From: Bacteroidota bacterium
GTDB lineage: Bacteria > Bacteroidota > Bacteroidia > Cytophagales > Cytophagaceae
Direction of reading: 5' to 3'
DNA length: 64,000 nt
NCBI GenBank assembly: GCA_023392125.1
Contig: JAEVZS010000022.1
Span: 1-64,000, forward strand
Part shown: positions 34,298-43,862 of the stretch, in pieces
How the letters are laid out: the number at the start of each line of letters is the position of its first letter
Numbering within the stretch: the first letter of the stretch is position 1
Position numbers and translations under genes: made by a program
The notes under the pieces: generated by a model
Seen by the model: only the letters and a program-made list of their open reading frames with translations
What the model was told of the DNA's origin: nothing
Database searches by the model: none

Positions 34298-36128
34298 ACA
34301 TTCCGTTTTTTAACATCCATCGCTGCAGAAGCACAAGTACCCATATCCTGTTATATAAATAATCTCTTCCACTCAGAAATTCATTCTTTAAGTATTCTGT
34401 CCATATCGGATCCAGTATTCCCGTTTTACGCAAAGCTGCAGCATTCAGATTGTCTTCTACCAGATATCTCAACTCCCCCTTTAACCACTCTGCCAACGGA
34501 ACAGAAAATCCCCGTTTGGGTCGCTGAAAGAAGCGGGCTGGAACCCTGGAGTACAGAAGTTGCTTCAACAAATATTTACTCTCCCCTTTCCTGACTTTCA
34601 AATTCTCCGGCAGATTCAATGCAAATTCCACTATACGGTAATCCAGCAGAGGACAACGTACCTCCAGGCTGTTCATCATACTCATACGATCCACCTTCAC
34701 AAGAAGATCATCAGGCAGATACAGTTTCAGATCAAAATAAGCCTGCTTCTCCCGCTCCGACAGTCGGGCATGCTCAGGAAATTTTAAGGCCGGGAAGTCC
34801 ATATTCTGATCCTTCAATAAATGCTGTAGCTCTTTTTGAGAAAACAAATACTGCTCCTGACTAAATATATGGCTTTGTCGATTGTGGTCAGGATTAAACA
34901 AAGGAGCAGCTCTTTTCATTCGATCTGACCCAAATGTGTCCAAAATAGAAGAAATAGCGGGACCAGCAAGCCCGATAAAAGGCTTCTCCAACCGCTTAGC
35001 CCAGGTATAGGCTCCATATCCCATAAACAATTCATCGCCTCCATCTCCGCTAAGTATCATTGATACCTGTTTCCCGGCAAGTCCGGAAACAAGATAAACA
35101 GGAAGAGCAGAACTATCTGAAAAAGGTTCATCAAAGTGATCCATAACCGATTCGATATGATCACGTGCTTCTTTTTCACTTATTATAAATTCCGTATGGT
35201 TCGTCTTCAAAAACCCGGCTATATCCCGGGCATGAGCCGATTCATCATGTTTTTTGTTTTCAAAGCCAATAGAAAAGGTATTGAACTTTTGTCCATAATG
35301 ACCCACTGCAACTGCTGTAACAAGGCTTGAATCAACTCCCCCGCTCAAAAATGATCCGAATGGAACATCACTCATCAGCCGCTGAGATACTGAATCGGTA
35401 ACCAGCGCCTCAAGCTTTTGAAAAGATTCTTTCTCCGATACTACTCTTTTATCTGTAAAAGAGTCAGCCGGATCATACCAGCAGCGAACCTGAAAACCGG
35501 AAGAATCTAATACAGCATACTGTCCACTGCCAAGCTTATACACATTCTGGTATATTGTATCGGGAGCAGGGATATACCCAAGGTGCAGAAAATTGTATAC
35601 AGACTGATGATTTAGTACTTCGTTTGGAATGACCGGCTGTAAGGATTTCAGTTCCGAAGCAAAATAAATTTCTCCCACTTCCGGCGACGTATAATACAAC
35701 GGTTTTTTACCAATCCGGTCTCTGAAAAGATATAGCTTTTTTTCACTTGTGTCCCATATAGCGGCAGCAAACATTCCGTTCAGTTCCGGCAATATGGACA
35801 GCTGCTTTCTGGCAAAAAGCTCCAGAAGAACTTCTGTATCACCAGTCGTTCTAAGATTTAAACCATAACGGGATGCCAGCTCCCGATAGTTATACAATTC
35901 GCCGTTAAAAACGATCACAAAGCGTCCGTCAGCTGAAGTCATTGGCTGGTCAGCAGCAGATGAAAGATCCATAATACTCAGCCGCCGGTGACCAAGCATA
36001 AGATTTCCATCGGAATATGTACCAGCAACATCCGGGCCCCTATGCCGGAGTCTCTCCAGCATTGTGTGCAGGAGCTCTGCGCTAGTATGCAGATCCCGGT
36101 TTGAAATAAATCCCGCTATTCCGCACAT
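34287..36128 (-). CDS. asnB: Glutamine-hydrolysing asparagine synthase-like amidotransferase
   Basis: A 613-residue AsnB-family enzyme. It starts MCGIAGF, leaving the N-terminal Cys nucleophile for glutamine hydrolysis, with FNGELYNY (74-81) in the glutaminase domain. The synthase domain has the ATP loop SGGVDSSL at 262-269, and LSGDGGDELFMGYG follows. In glycan loci such proteins often amidate a sugar carboxylate (WbpS-like) rather than free aspartate. The setting between glycosyltransferases makes that more likely here. Its start shares one base with the GT2 stop. Confidence 0.88.
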   Translation of the reverse strand: MCGIAGFISNRDLHTSAELLHTMLERLRHRGPDVAGTYSDGNLMLGHRRLSIMDLSSAADQPMTSADGRFVIVFNGELYNYRELASRYGLNLRTTGDTEVLLELFARKQLSILPELNGMFAAAIWDTSEKKLYLFRDRIGKKPLYYTSPEVGEIYFASELKSLQPVIPNEVLNHQSVYNFLHLGYIPAPDTIYQNVYKLGSGQYAVLDSSGFQVRCWYDPADSFTDKRVVSEKESFQKLEALVTDSVSQRLMSDVPFGSFLSGGVDSSLVTAVAVGHYGQKFNTFSIGFENKKHDESAHARDIAGFLKTNHTEFIISEKEARDHIESVMDHFDEPFSDSSALPVYLVSGLAGKQVSMILSGDGGDELFMGYGAYTWAKRLEKPFIGLAGPAISSILDTFGSDRMKRAAPLFNPDHNRQSHIFSQEQYLFSQKELQHLLKDQNMDFPALKFPEHARLSEREKQAYFDLKLYLPDDLLVKVDRMSMMNSLEVRCPLLDYRIVEFALNLPENLKVRKGESKYLLKQLLYSRVPARFFQRPKRGFSVPLAEWLKGELRYLVEDNLNAAALRKTGILDPIWTEYLKNEFLSGRDYLYNRIWVLVLLQRWMLKNGMYVG

Positions 36129-37009
36129 CAGGGTAACATCATATGTTTAAAAATTGCCAGTGTACGTCGTGTAAACACTTCCCCCGGAGAGTATAAGACA
36201 CCTTTTATCCAGTACTTAAGTCCGCTAATACGATGCTTACTTGCCATAGCAAATAAAGCAGTGTATGTAAACATATGCCCTTTTATCCGTTCTACAGCTT
36301 TATCCGAAAATTTTTGAATAAATACGAAATCCTTCCTCAGCTCATTGCACAAAACACTAACTCTGTACAAATAGGCATCTTCATCATAATGCATAACGCT
36401 TCTTCCGGCATGCTGTAATAAAACAGCTCCAACTACCGGTAGGTGATATATGGAGAAACGGGCACCTATCCTTAGCCATAGCAGCCAGTCTTCCACACCC
36501 ATAAAACCCCGGTCTTCGTGAAAAGTAAATCCCGAGGCTATATCTTTTCGGATCACTACTCCTATACATGCCATTACATTGGAATGCAGGATACGCTTAT
36601 TAAGAAACTTGTCGGCATAAACGTGTCTGCTCAGAAGCTTTCCTTTATCATCTCTGATTTCAAATGCGACGGATAAAATTTCAGGCAGTGAATTACTGAT
36701 GAGAAACGCGGAAGCGCTGGAAAGAAATTCGGGATAAAGCCGGTCATCCGAGTCCAAAAAAGTAACATAATCACCACTTGCATAGGAAACTCCGGTATTC
36801 CTGGCTCTTCCCCGTTCCCCATTACTTATTCTGATGTATCTGATCTGTTCCGAAAGATATTCTTTCAAAATGTCTTCAGTATTATCAGTACTTCCATCAT
36901 CAACAATAATCAGCTCCCAATTGGTATAGGTCTGCTTCTTTACAGACAGCAGAGTTTCAACAATGAGATGCGCCCGGTTATAGGTAGGTACAATAATACT
37001 AAACTTCAT
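36128..37009 (-). CDS. GT2-family glycosyltransferase
   Basis: A 293-residue GT-A enzyme. From the ATG at 37009 it opens with MKFSIIVPTYNRAHLIVETL, the GT2 beginning, then WELIIVDDGSTDNT near 29-42 and FLDSDDRLYPEF near 87-98 (the DxD-type metal site). An upstream in-frame ATG at 37030 adds seven residues that do not fit the fold. It acts on nucleotide sugars at the membrane face. It overlaps the GT4 gene upstream by 11 bases. Confidence 0.92.
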   Translation of the reverse strand: MKFSIIVPTYNRAHLIVETLLSVKKQTYTNWELIIVDDGSTDNTEDILKEYLSEQIRYIRISNGERGRARNTGVSYASGDYVTFLDSDDRLYPEFLSSASAFLISNSLPEILSVAFEIRDDKGKLLSRHVYADKFLNKRILHSNVMACIGVVIRKDIASGFTFHEDRGFMGVEDWLLWLRIGARFSIYHLPVVGAVLLQHAGRSVMHYDEDAYLYRVSVLCNELRKDFVFIQKFSDKAVERIKGHMFTYTALFAMASKHRISGLKYWIKGVLYSPGEVFTRRTLAIFKHMMLP

Positions 37010-38153
37010 TGGCACATTCCTGGTAAACATGTTCGAAGTTCTTTACGACAACCCGGATATCATAGTTGTCATATACATCCTTCTTTCCCTGATCCGCAAT
37101 CAATCTAGCTCTTTCTTTATCTGACATAAGCCATTGCAATGCCTGAAAAATACTTTCGGGCTTGTTGTCAGGCAGAATATATCCGTTTTTCAGATGCTGC
37201 ACTACATCATTGGCGCCCGAAACGGGTGTAACCATGAGCAGGCAGGACTTTGCCATTGTTTCTATCATGATCTGCGGAAAAGCTTCCTGAAGAGTAGGAT
37301 GAATGAGAACGTCCGCAAGATCAATAAAATCCAACGCATCCTTTCTCCAACCGGCAAATATAATACTGGAAGAAAGGGACAAACTCTCCACCTGTTCTTT
37401 CAGCTTTGCATGCATATCACCATCCCCCACAAGTATTAGCCTGGCATTCGGCTGAAATTCCAGAAATCTGTGAAAAGCCTTTATAAGATATAACTGCCCT
37501 TTTACTCTGCTGTGTCTCGCTATATTGACAATCACTGGATTTTGCCCTTCCGGCAAGAAAGCAGATCGTAAAGCTACCAGCTTTTCCTCATCTGCCTGCT
37601 GGTATTTTTCCGCAGTAAAATCAAACCCATAAGGTATCAGTCTGATTTTGGCGGCCGGAACACCGGATTGCTTAAGAAGCCGGACAATATCAGTAGAAGG
37701 AACAACAATCAGCGTGGCAAAAAGATTGGCCAGATTTTCAAACCATAGATACATTTTCAGTTTCAGACCTCGTGTGGTTATCAAAAGCTCATCATGATAA
37801 TGTCTTCCGATAATCAACCGGCATTTTCTGAAAGACAGCAGAACAGCAAATGTGGCAATTATTGATTCATAATAATGATGGGCATGAATCAGGTCCGGAT
37901 GTTCCCTGCGTATTATACGGGCAAGCTTAAATACGGAAAACAGCATCCCTTTCAGGCTCATAGCTTCATTCAGATTATAGCAGGGAATCTGTATATCTTT
38001 ATATTCCGGCTCCTGAATATTACTTACCGGATTCATCCGGACAGCTACAAACTCATAGTGGCGACGGTCTGAAAAACGTATAATCGTATCTATAAAATCA
38101 TTTTTATTTATAACTGAGGTAAACTGAAGAATCCGGATACTGCGCTTATTCAT
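36999..38153 (-). CDS. GT4-family glycosyltransferase
   Basis: A 384-residue GT-B enzyme. LIHAHHYYESI near 92-102 lies in the acceptor domain, VNIARHSRVKGQLYLIKAF near 206-224 in the linker, and HPTLQEAFPQIMIETMAKSCLLMVTPVSG near 300-328 holds the donor-binding E-x7-E. It is one of five glycosyltransferases in the locus. It overlaps the next gene by eight bases on one side and eleven on the other, so it is firmly in the operon. Confidence 0.92.
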   Translation of the reverse strand: MNKRSIRILQFTSVINKNDFIDTIIRFSDRRHYEFVAVRMNPVSNIQEPEYKDIQIPCYNLNEAMSLKGMLFSVFKLARIIRREHPDLIHAHHYYESIIATFAVLLSFRKCRLIIGRHYHDELLITTRGLKLKMYLWFENLANLFATLIVVPSTDIVRLLKQSGVPAAKIRLIPYGFDFTAEKYQQADEEKLVALRSAFLPEGQNPVIVNIARHSRVKGQLYLIKAFHRFLEFQPNARLILVGDGDMHAKLKEQVESLSLSSSIIFAGWRKDALDFIDLADVLIHPTLQEAFPQIMIETMAKSCLLMVTPVSGANDVVQHLKNGYILPDNKPESIFQALQWLMSDKERARLIADQGKKDVYDNYDIRVVVKNFEHVYQECANEV

Positions 38154-39204
38154 TCACTATCTTTTTCATTACTTTTTCAAAAGCCTCGACCGCACTGACC
38201 TCATTATACGGAGCAACGACCTGGCGACTCGTCGATGATATTGCCTGCTTTGTCCGAAGGTCCTTATTGAGCAGCGCTGCTACTTTTGCCGTCACAGACT
38301 CAACTGTATTGACACAAATCAGATCCGGAGAAACCTGTCTGACAACTTCTGAAGCTCCAGTCCATTCTGATACGATAACCGGTAGTCCGGCTTTCATTGC
38401 TTCCAGGACAGAGATTCCATAGGCCTCACCTCTTGCAGGATGTACGTATACTTCCGCATCAGACATAAGCATACGTAAATCAGCGGTTCTACCTGCCCAT
38501 ACAATACGTTCCCTGATTTCTTGCGGAATACCCTTCATTGCAACTTCTCGAAAAACAGGCTCCCATTCCCCTGCTATAAAAAGTCTGCTATTCGTAAATT
38601 CTTTATTTATGCGAACAAAAGCAGCCAACAAAATGTCGAGCCCCTTATACCAAGCACGCCATTCTCCCGGACCATTTCCTATAAAGAGAATATTACCTGA
38701 ACCCCAGGCTGGCTGAATTCCATTCAGATCTCGTATGCGTTCCGAAGAAACTGCATTAAAATTTCGTAATACCCGGTCCGAATCCTTTTTATAGCGCTTT
38801 ACCAGCCTTTCAATCATTTCACTGCTGCATATATGATAGTCATACATGTTAAAAACAATTCTGTTTACCCATAAGGTTATCGGTCCATATCTGCCGGAAT
38901 ATGTAAAGAATGGCTGCTCATTATCCATCAGACCTACTATCCTGATTTTGGAGAAAGGATGGAAAAATTTTACCAGCAATGGCATAACATGCAATCCTTC
39001 TGATAAAAGCATATCATACCTGGATGCCGGAAACAGAACTGCATTGACAATCCAGCTCAGATATCTTCTCAATGAAGAGGCTTCTTCCCGGTCATGCCAA
39101 CGCAGCCGGCGATCCACGAAAAAAAAATCCGCCTTAACAGATCGCGCCAGTAAACCATGAAACGGATGCGGCCCAGGCCGGCCATGAACAAAAGCAACTT
39201 TCAT
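38146..39204 (-). CDS. GT4-family glycosyltransferase
   Basis: A 352-residue GT-B enzyme, starting MKVAFVHGRPGPHPFHG at the ATG at 39204, which forms an ATGA overlap with the aminotransferase gene upstream. A longer frame from 39270 is rejected for that reason. The donor-binding part includes FIGNGPGEWRAWYKGLDILLAAF and VHPARGEAYGISVLEAMKAGLPVIVS, with both glutamates of the E-x7-E motif present. The N-terminal half is shorter than in typical GT4 enzymes. Confidence 0.88.
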   Translation of the reverse strand: MKVAFVHGRPGPHPFHGLLARSVKADFFFVDRRLRWHDREEASSLRRYLSWIVNAVLFPASRYDMLLSEGLHVMPLLVKFFHPFSKIRIVGLMDNEQPFFTYSGRYGPITLWVNRIVFNMYDYHICSSEMIERLVKRYKKDSDRVLRNFNAVSSERIRDLNGIQPAWGSGNILFIGNGPGEWRAWYKGLDILLAAFVRINKEFTNSRLFIAGEWEPVFREVAMKGIPQEIRERIVWAGRTADLRMLMSDAEVYVHPARGEAYGISVLEAMKAGLPVIVSEWTGASEVVRQVSPDLICVNTVESVTAKVAALLNKDLRTKQAISSTSRQVVAPYNEVSAVEAFEKVMKKIVNE

Positions 39205-40304
39205 CGGAACCAGTTTTTTATGCATTCGATTATATATCCCTGATGTTCCTCCGGTAATCCCGGGTAGCATGGCAGACTAAGTGCTCTGTCAGCGATCATC
39301 TCTGCTGCAGGAAAATCTCCTGATCTATAATTCAGGAATTTATATGCCTTCTGCAAATGAGGCGGACACGGATAATGGATAAGTGTATCGATTCCCCTGC
39401 TATATAAATAATCTCTCAATTTGTCCCTCTTATCGGTCAGGATAACATACAGGTGATAAACATGATACATATCTTTTTCTTCTGTCGGAAGGCCGAGGGC
39501 TTCAATCGTTCCAAGTTCGCGATTATAATAATCAGCGATAGTCCTGCGCTGCCTGTTCCACTCATCCAGCAGCAGCAGCTTTCTGTTCAATACGGCTGCC
39601 TGCAGCTCTTCCAGTCGCGAATTTACTCCAATATCTTCATAATAATATTTTTGTTCCGAACCATAATTTCTTAGCTGGCGACATATCCGGTCTAAACGTT
39701 CCGAATTGGTCGTAATAGCACCGCCATCACCAAGAGCCCCCAGATTTTTTACAGGATAAAAACTGGTCGCACCCATATCACCCATTGAGCCTGTTTTTTT
39801 ACCCTTAAACGTTGCTCCGTGACTTTGGGCAAAATCCTCTATGCAATACAAATTATGCTCCCGGGCAAAGTCGGTTATAGCATCCATACGGCAGGATTGT
39901 CCATACATATGCACCGGAATAATCGCCCTGGTTTTTGGGCCTGTTACTTTTTCCAACTGGGAAGGATCCAGATTAAAGCTGTCAGAAAGGGCATCTGCCG
40001 GAATAACCTGCAATCCGCAGTTGGCAATGGCATGCCAGGTTGCAATAAATGTGTGAGCAGGCACAATCACCTCATCCCCCGGATGTAACCGGAGTGATTT
40101 CAACGCAATATATAGCGCGTCATATCCGGAGCCGGTACCAATGGCATAACGCACAGAACAGTACTCAGAAAAACTTTGCTCGAAAGCAGCAAGCTGTTGC
40201 CCCAAAAGAAAAGTATCTGCCGACAAAACATCATTGAATGCCTCATTTAATGTATCCTGAAGCGCTTTATGCATGTAGTCAAAAGAAAAATAAGGAACTT
40301 TCAT
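39201..40304 (-). CDS. DegT/DnrJ/EryC1-family sugar aminotransferase
   Basis: A 367-residue PLP enzyme that aminates a keto-sugar nucleotide (FdtB/QdtB-like). PLP lysine Lys186 sits in SFYPVKNLGALGDGG. Asp157 in IEDFAQSHGA binds the pyridine nitrogen, and GTGSGYDAL at 56-64 binds phosphate. It is the first gene of the minus-strand glycan operon (40304 down to 31663). Its product would be an amino sugar nucleotide that one of the locus glycosyltransferases uses. The exact sugar cannot be read from the sequence. Confidence 0.92.
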   Translation of the reverse strand: MKVPYFSFDYMHKALQDTLNEAFNDVLSADTFLLGQQLAAFEQSFSEYCSVRYAIGTGSGYDALYIALKSLRLHPGDEVIVPAHTFIATWHAIANCGLQVIPADALSDSFNLDPSQLEKVTGPKTRAIIPVHMYGQSCRMDAITDFAREHNLYCIEDFAQSHGATFKGKKTGSMGDMGATSFYPVKNLGALGDGGAITTNSERLDRICRQLRNYGSEQKYYYEDIGVNSRLEELQAAVLNRKLLLLDEWNRQRRTIADYYNRELGTIEALGLPTEEKDMYHVYHLYVILTDKRDKLRDYLYSRGIDTLIHYPCPPHLQKAYKFLNYRSGDFPAAEMIADRALSLPCYPGLPEEHQGYIIECIKNWFR

Positions 40305-40382
40305 TTAGTAATATCCAACGGAAAATTATAAACTTCGTAACAAATTAACGGTAATTTCAACGTTTAAGTCCAAATAACCATC

Positions 40383-41909
40383 ATGTCGTCCGGAATAAAA
40401 TCAGTTTTCTGGGGTTCTGTATCTTCTCAGGTATACCTGATCATCACCATGCTGGTCAATCTGGCCGTCATTCCTTTTACCATAAGTTATCTGGACAAGG
40501 AACAATACGGATTTGCTCTCGTCATTATGCAACTCTTCGGCTATTTTCTGATTCTTGACTTTGGTCTGGGCAATTCACTGGCACGCTTTCTTTCATTGCA
40601 CAGAGAACAAAATGAGGAAAACAAGAAAGCCATTAATCAGATCATTTCAACCGGATTTTTTATTTATCTGTTAATCGGGCTGCTGGTTCTGCTGTGCGGT
40701 TATCTTGTTTCAACTCATCTGGCATCCGGACTTGGTATTCATTCGGAGGAAGGCAGAAAGATGATATGGATACTTACCATCTTTCTGGCCATTCGTTTTC
40801 CATTGTTTTCTGTTGAAGGAATTCTCTTTGCTCACCAGCGACAGTCGCTGAACAATACGATTGTATTCTTCTCCGGCCTGATGAATTCTTTTATAATCAT
40901 CACTGCCATATACTATGGTGCAGGCATTTATGCTTTTGCTTATGCATTTATGGCAAGTTCTACAACCTCTTTTCTTTTAAAATACTTGGCGATCAGAAAA
41001 TTATATCCTTTTATTCGTATCAGCCGTTCTGATTTTAAAAGCAACATGATTTCCGGATTCTATAGCTTCGGTTTTTATACCTTTCTCAACTTTGTCGGAA
41101 TTCAGCTCATTCTTCACAGCGACAAGCTTCTGATCAGCTCTATCGTATCTGCTGAAGCAGTGGCCATCTTTACCATTACCGCACGTATTCCGGAGATTGT
41201 TATGACATTGATCAATAAGATCGGAGAAAACAGTGTTCCGTTACTGGTCGAAAAGACCAAAGAAAAAAATCAGCAGGAATTTCAGGATACATTCCGGCAA
41301 TTACTCACACTCACCACTGTATGTACATGCATCAGCTTTTGGCTTATTGTCATATTTAATGAGCCCTTTGTAAGCCTGTGGGTTGGTAATGAATTTTATA
41401 CAGGTAATACCACTGCATTACTGATCACCACATTCTACAGTCTCTTTTCATTACAATATTTCAATAGTATATGTCTCTACTCATTAGGCAAAGTCAGGAA
41501 TTATAGTATCCTCACTCTGATACAGGCCAGCCTGAATATTTTTCTGTCTGTCTATTTGGGAAAGCTGTATGGGGTCAGCGGAGTAATCACTGCCACCATC
41601 CTGTCTCTGACCTTATCCCTGATTTATATTCCTTACCAAACCATACGAACTTTAAAGGGTAGTTTTAAAGACTTCGTATATATGCCTGTAATAAAACCGC
41701 TGGTAATATTGTCTCCGGTTGGCCTGGGTTATTATCTGCTGGTCGAAGCTTATATTCACACGGCAAGCCTCAACTGGATTTCCATGACCGGAGCTGTTTT
41801 AACCGGTTGTGCATTATTAGGTAGTGTCGCTTACTTCGTCTTCCTGAGAAATATAATCCGGAATTTATTCGTCCCCCGTTTACAGGACTTGAGTCTCAAA
41901 AATCAGTAA
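40383..41909 (+). CDS. Wzx-type flippase for lipid-linked oligosaccharide
   Basis: A 508-residue membrane protein of the polysaccharide-synthesis (MATE/Wzx) superfamily with about 12-14 hydrophobic segments. The N-terminal SVFWGSVSSQVYLIITMLVNLAVIPF begins the first helix, and YLDKEQYGFALVIMQLFGYF follows. It would flip the undecaprenyl-linked glycan assembled by the neighbouring enzymes. It is divergent from the aminotransferase operon (78 bases between starts), and it shares one base with the GT4 gene that follows. Confidence 0.88.
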   Translation: MSSGIKSVFWGSVSSQVYLIITMLVNLAVIPFTISYLDKEQYGFALVIMQLFGYFLILDFGLGNSLARFLSLHREQNEENKKAINQIISTGFFIYLLIGLLVLLCGYLVSTHLASGLGIHSEEGRKMIWILTIFLAIRFPLFSVEGILFAHQRQSLNNTIVFFSGLMNSFIIITAIYYGAGIYAFAYAFMASSTTSFLLKYLAIRKLYPFIRISRSDFKSNMISGFYSFGFYTFLNFVGIQLILHSDKLLISSIVSAEAVAIFTITARIPEIVMTLINKIGENSVPLLVEKTKEKNQQEFQDTFRQLLTLTTVCTCISFWLIVIFNEPFVSLWVGNEFYTGNTTALLITTFYSLFSLQYFNSICLYSLGKVRNYSILTLIQASLNIFLSVYLGKLYGVSGVITATILSLTLSLIYIPYQTIRTLKGSFKDFVYMPVIKPLVILSPVGLGYYLLVEAYIHTASLNWISMTGAVLTGCALLGSVAYFVFLRNIIRNLFVPRLQDLSLKNQ

Positions 41910-43081
41910 TGAAAAGAAGCGTTTTTTTTCTAAAAGGTCCGGGACACCATGCTTCCGGAATTGAAGCATCGCTAAAAGAAGTATTGGGCGACGAACAGAT
42001 AAAGTCTGTATCATATTATCCTTCTTTTAAAATCACCAGCACTAAAGGCGTTTTTTATATACTATCAGGCCGTTTATACGCTATTTTAACCTATATCATA
42101 TGGGGATTAAAGAACAGACTCGGATGGGTGGCAAATTATCAGCGTCATCTGAGTATCTTATTTCCCCTGCTTGATTTTCTTTCGTCAGTATTTTATGATA
42201 AAAGAAGCGTATTAATCGGATGGTCGCAAATCAGTTATTACAGTCTGAAAAAGTCCCGTCTTCCTTCACTGCTGGAGCATCCGATGATCCATGGTGAAGA
42301 GTGGAATGATCTGATCAGGAAAGAATATAATACGTACAATGATGGGGCTGTTAAAGACAGCCTGTACAGCAAATCCATGATCAGACGGATGAAGAGGGAA
42401 TATGAGTTAGCCACATACATCAATGTACTATCCACCTATGCTGCTTCTTCCTTTCTGAAACATGGCATTAGGGCTGAAAAAATCCGGATTACGTTGCCGG
42501 GAATCGATACTTCATTTTTTTTTCCTGCAGAAAAAAAATCCAATGGCAAATTTATCATTCTCTATGCGGGACGGCTCCAGTTCCTGAAAGGTACTCACCA
42601 CCTGATTGAAGCCTATGATCGTATTGCTACCGACCAGACAGAGCTTTGGCTTTGCGGTAATATCCATGATGAAATAAAACCCTGGCTTCGGAGAAACAGC
42701 TCCATACGACATATACCCCTTCAGTCTGCCGAGAAATTAAGAGAATTATACTGGCAAGCCGACTTGTTTGTACTTCCTTCTGTGCAGGAAGCTTTCGGGC
42801 TTGTGCTACTGGAAGCTATGGCTTGCGGCGTACCCGTTATTGCTTCCCGCAATACGGGAGCTCCGGATGTAATTGATCATGGCCAGAATGGCTTTTTATT
42901 TGACAGCGGAGATATTGCAGCTCTTGCAATGTATATAAGTTACCTCCTGAAAAATCCTGAGCAGACCCAACATATAGGTATCTCCGCCCGGAAAACAGTA
43001 GAAGCAAACTTTACAATGGCTCATTACGAAAAGCGATTTCTGGAACTCTTTGAGCAATTAACCGGCAATCTCTCTGAATAA
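41909..43081 (+). CDS. GT4-family glycosyltransferase
   Basis: A 390-residue GT-B enzyme. It opens MKRSVFFLKGPGHHASGIEA. The donor domain has ILYAGRLQFLKGTHHLIEAYDR near 211-232, and LPSVQEAFGLVLLEAMACGVPVIAS near 287-311 with both E-x7-E glutamates. Cotranscribed with the flippase (one-base overlap). It ends at the right edge of the glycan locus. Confidence 0.92.
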   Translation: MKRSVFFLKGPGHHASGIEASLKEVLGDEQIKSVSYYPSFKITSTKGVFYILSGRLYAILTYIIWGLKNRLGWVANYQRHLSILFPLLDFLSSVFYDKRSVLIGWSQISYYSLKKSRLPSLLEHPMIHGEEWNDLIRKEYNTYNDGAVKDSLYSKSMIRRMKREYELATYINVLSTYAASSFLKHGIRAEKIRITLPGIDTSFFFPAEKKSNGKFIILYAGRLQFLKGTHHLIEAYDRIATDQTELWLCGNIHDEIKPWLRRNSSIRHIPLQSAEKLRELYWQADLFVLPSVQEAFGLVLLEAMACGVPVIASRNTGAPDVIDHGQNGFLFDSGDIAALAMYISYLLKNPEQTQHIGISARKTVEANFTMAHYEKRFLELFEQLTGNLSE

Positions 43082-43097
43082 TAAAAAAGTTCATCTG

Positions 43098-43118
43098 AAA
43101 GTTTTAAACAGACTTTCT
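43098..43118. terminator. Weak bidirectional hairpin between convergent genes
   Basis: GAAAGT and ACTTTC arms around a nine-base loop lie between the GT4 stop and the PyrR-like stop. The stem is only six pairs with no strong T run. Confidence 0.35.
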
Positions 43119-43623
43119 AATGCAGGTATACCCCAAAGTCTTTTTCGTCAAAGCAAACCTCCACATGCTCTTTGAGCGTTGTGGCCAGAGAGTATCCGAC
43201 ATAATCCGGTGATACGGGAAAAAGCTTATGTCCCCTGTCAACAATTACAGCTGTCTGTAATTTTGCCAGCGGAATCGATAGGAATGGTTGTAAGGAAAAA
43301 ATCATTGCCCTGCCGGTATTCAGCACATCATCCGTCAGAATCACTGTCTTTCCCTTCAATTCGGACAAATTGACATCCAGGCTAACCTCAGGCTGGGTTT
43401 TGGCAACCTTATTCAATTCTATTCTGATTGAACGAACCTGTACATCCTTAAACTGCCCAAGCTCGACAGCAAGCAACTCGGCAAACCGGTACCCTTTATC
43501 AAATATTCCCGCTATAATTATTTCTTTTGCTTTATAATTATTTTCGTAAATCTGAAAAGCAATGCGCTTAACAATCTGCAGAACCTGCTTTTTGTCCAGA
43601 ATCCGGTTTTTCTCTGCTACCAT
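43117..43623 (-). CDS. PyrR-like phosphoribosyltransferase
   Basis: A 168-residue type I phosphoribosyltransferase. The PRPP motif is TVILTDDVLNTGRAM at 93-107. VDRGHKLFPVSPDYVGYSLATT near 129-150 closely follows the PyrR pattern, so it is a PyrR homologue with UMP-forming or regulatory potential. No pyr genes adjoin it (dihydroorotase is 14 kb away), so a role in pyrimidine attenuation is only a suggestion. It is divergent from rpmE2. Confidence 0.85.
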   Translation of the reverse strand: MVAEKNRILDKKQVLQIVKRIAFQIYENNYKAKEIIIAGIFDKGYRFAELLAVELGQFKDVQVRSIRIELNKVAKTQPEVSLDVNLSELKGKTVILTDDVLNTGRAMIFSLQPFLSIPLAKLQTAVIVDRGHKLFPVSPDYVGYSLATTLKEHVEVCFDEKDFGVYLH

Positions 43624-43744
43624 CTTGAGCTTCTTTTGTAAAGTGCTAATATAACCAAAATCATTCTGAAATGTATAGCCCCATAGCGATTGACAAAAAT
43701 ACAGACACTATCAGTCTTCAAATTAAGTTCCTGATTAACTAAAA

Positions 43745-43761
43745 TGTTCATATTCTGAACA
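43745..43761. promoter_or_regulatory. Inverted repeat, possible operator
   Basis: TGTTCA, five bases, TGAACA: a perfect six-base dyad 36 bases upstream of the rpmE2 -33 element. A half-site TGAACA recurs at about 43805. It lies between two divergent genes and could bind a dimeric regulator. Confidence 0.4.
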
Positions 43762-43796
43762 AATGATAATATTACTAGCAAAAACACCTAGCATTG

Positions 43797-43828
43797 TTTG
43801 CATAATGAACATACATATATTACCTTTG
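43797..43828 (+). promoter_or_regulatory. rpmE2 promoter
   Basis: TTTG at 43797-43800, exactly 20 bases, TACCTTTG at 43821-43828, a full consensus match. Transcription should start near 43834, giving a leader of about 30 bases. Confidence 0.75.
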
Positions 43829-43862
43829 CAGACCTTTTTGGGTATTAAAGAGCATATTGAAA

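Noticed and set aside
39205..39270. Longer start of the GT4 gene at 39270
   Set aside because: It lies inside the aminotransferase frame and adds residues outside the fold; the ATGA overlap at 39204 is typical of this operon.
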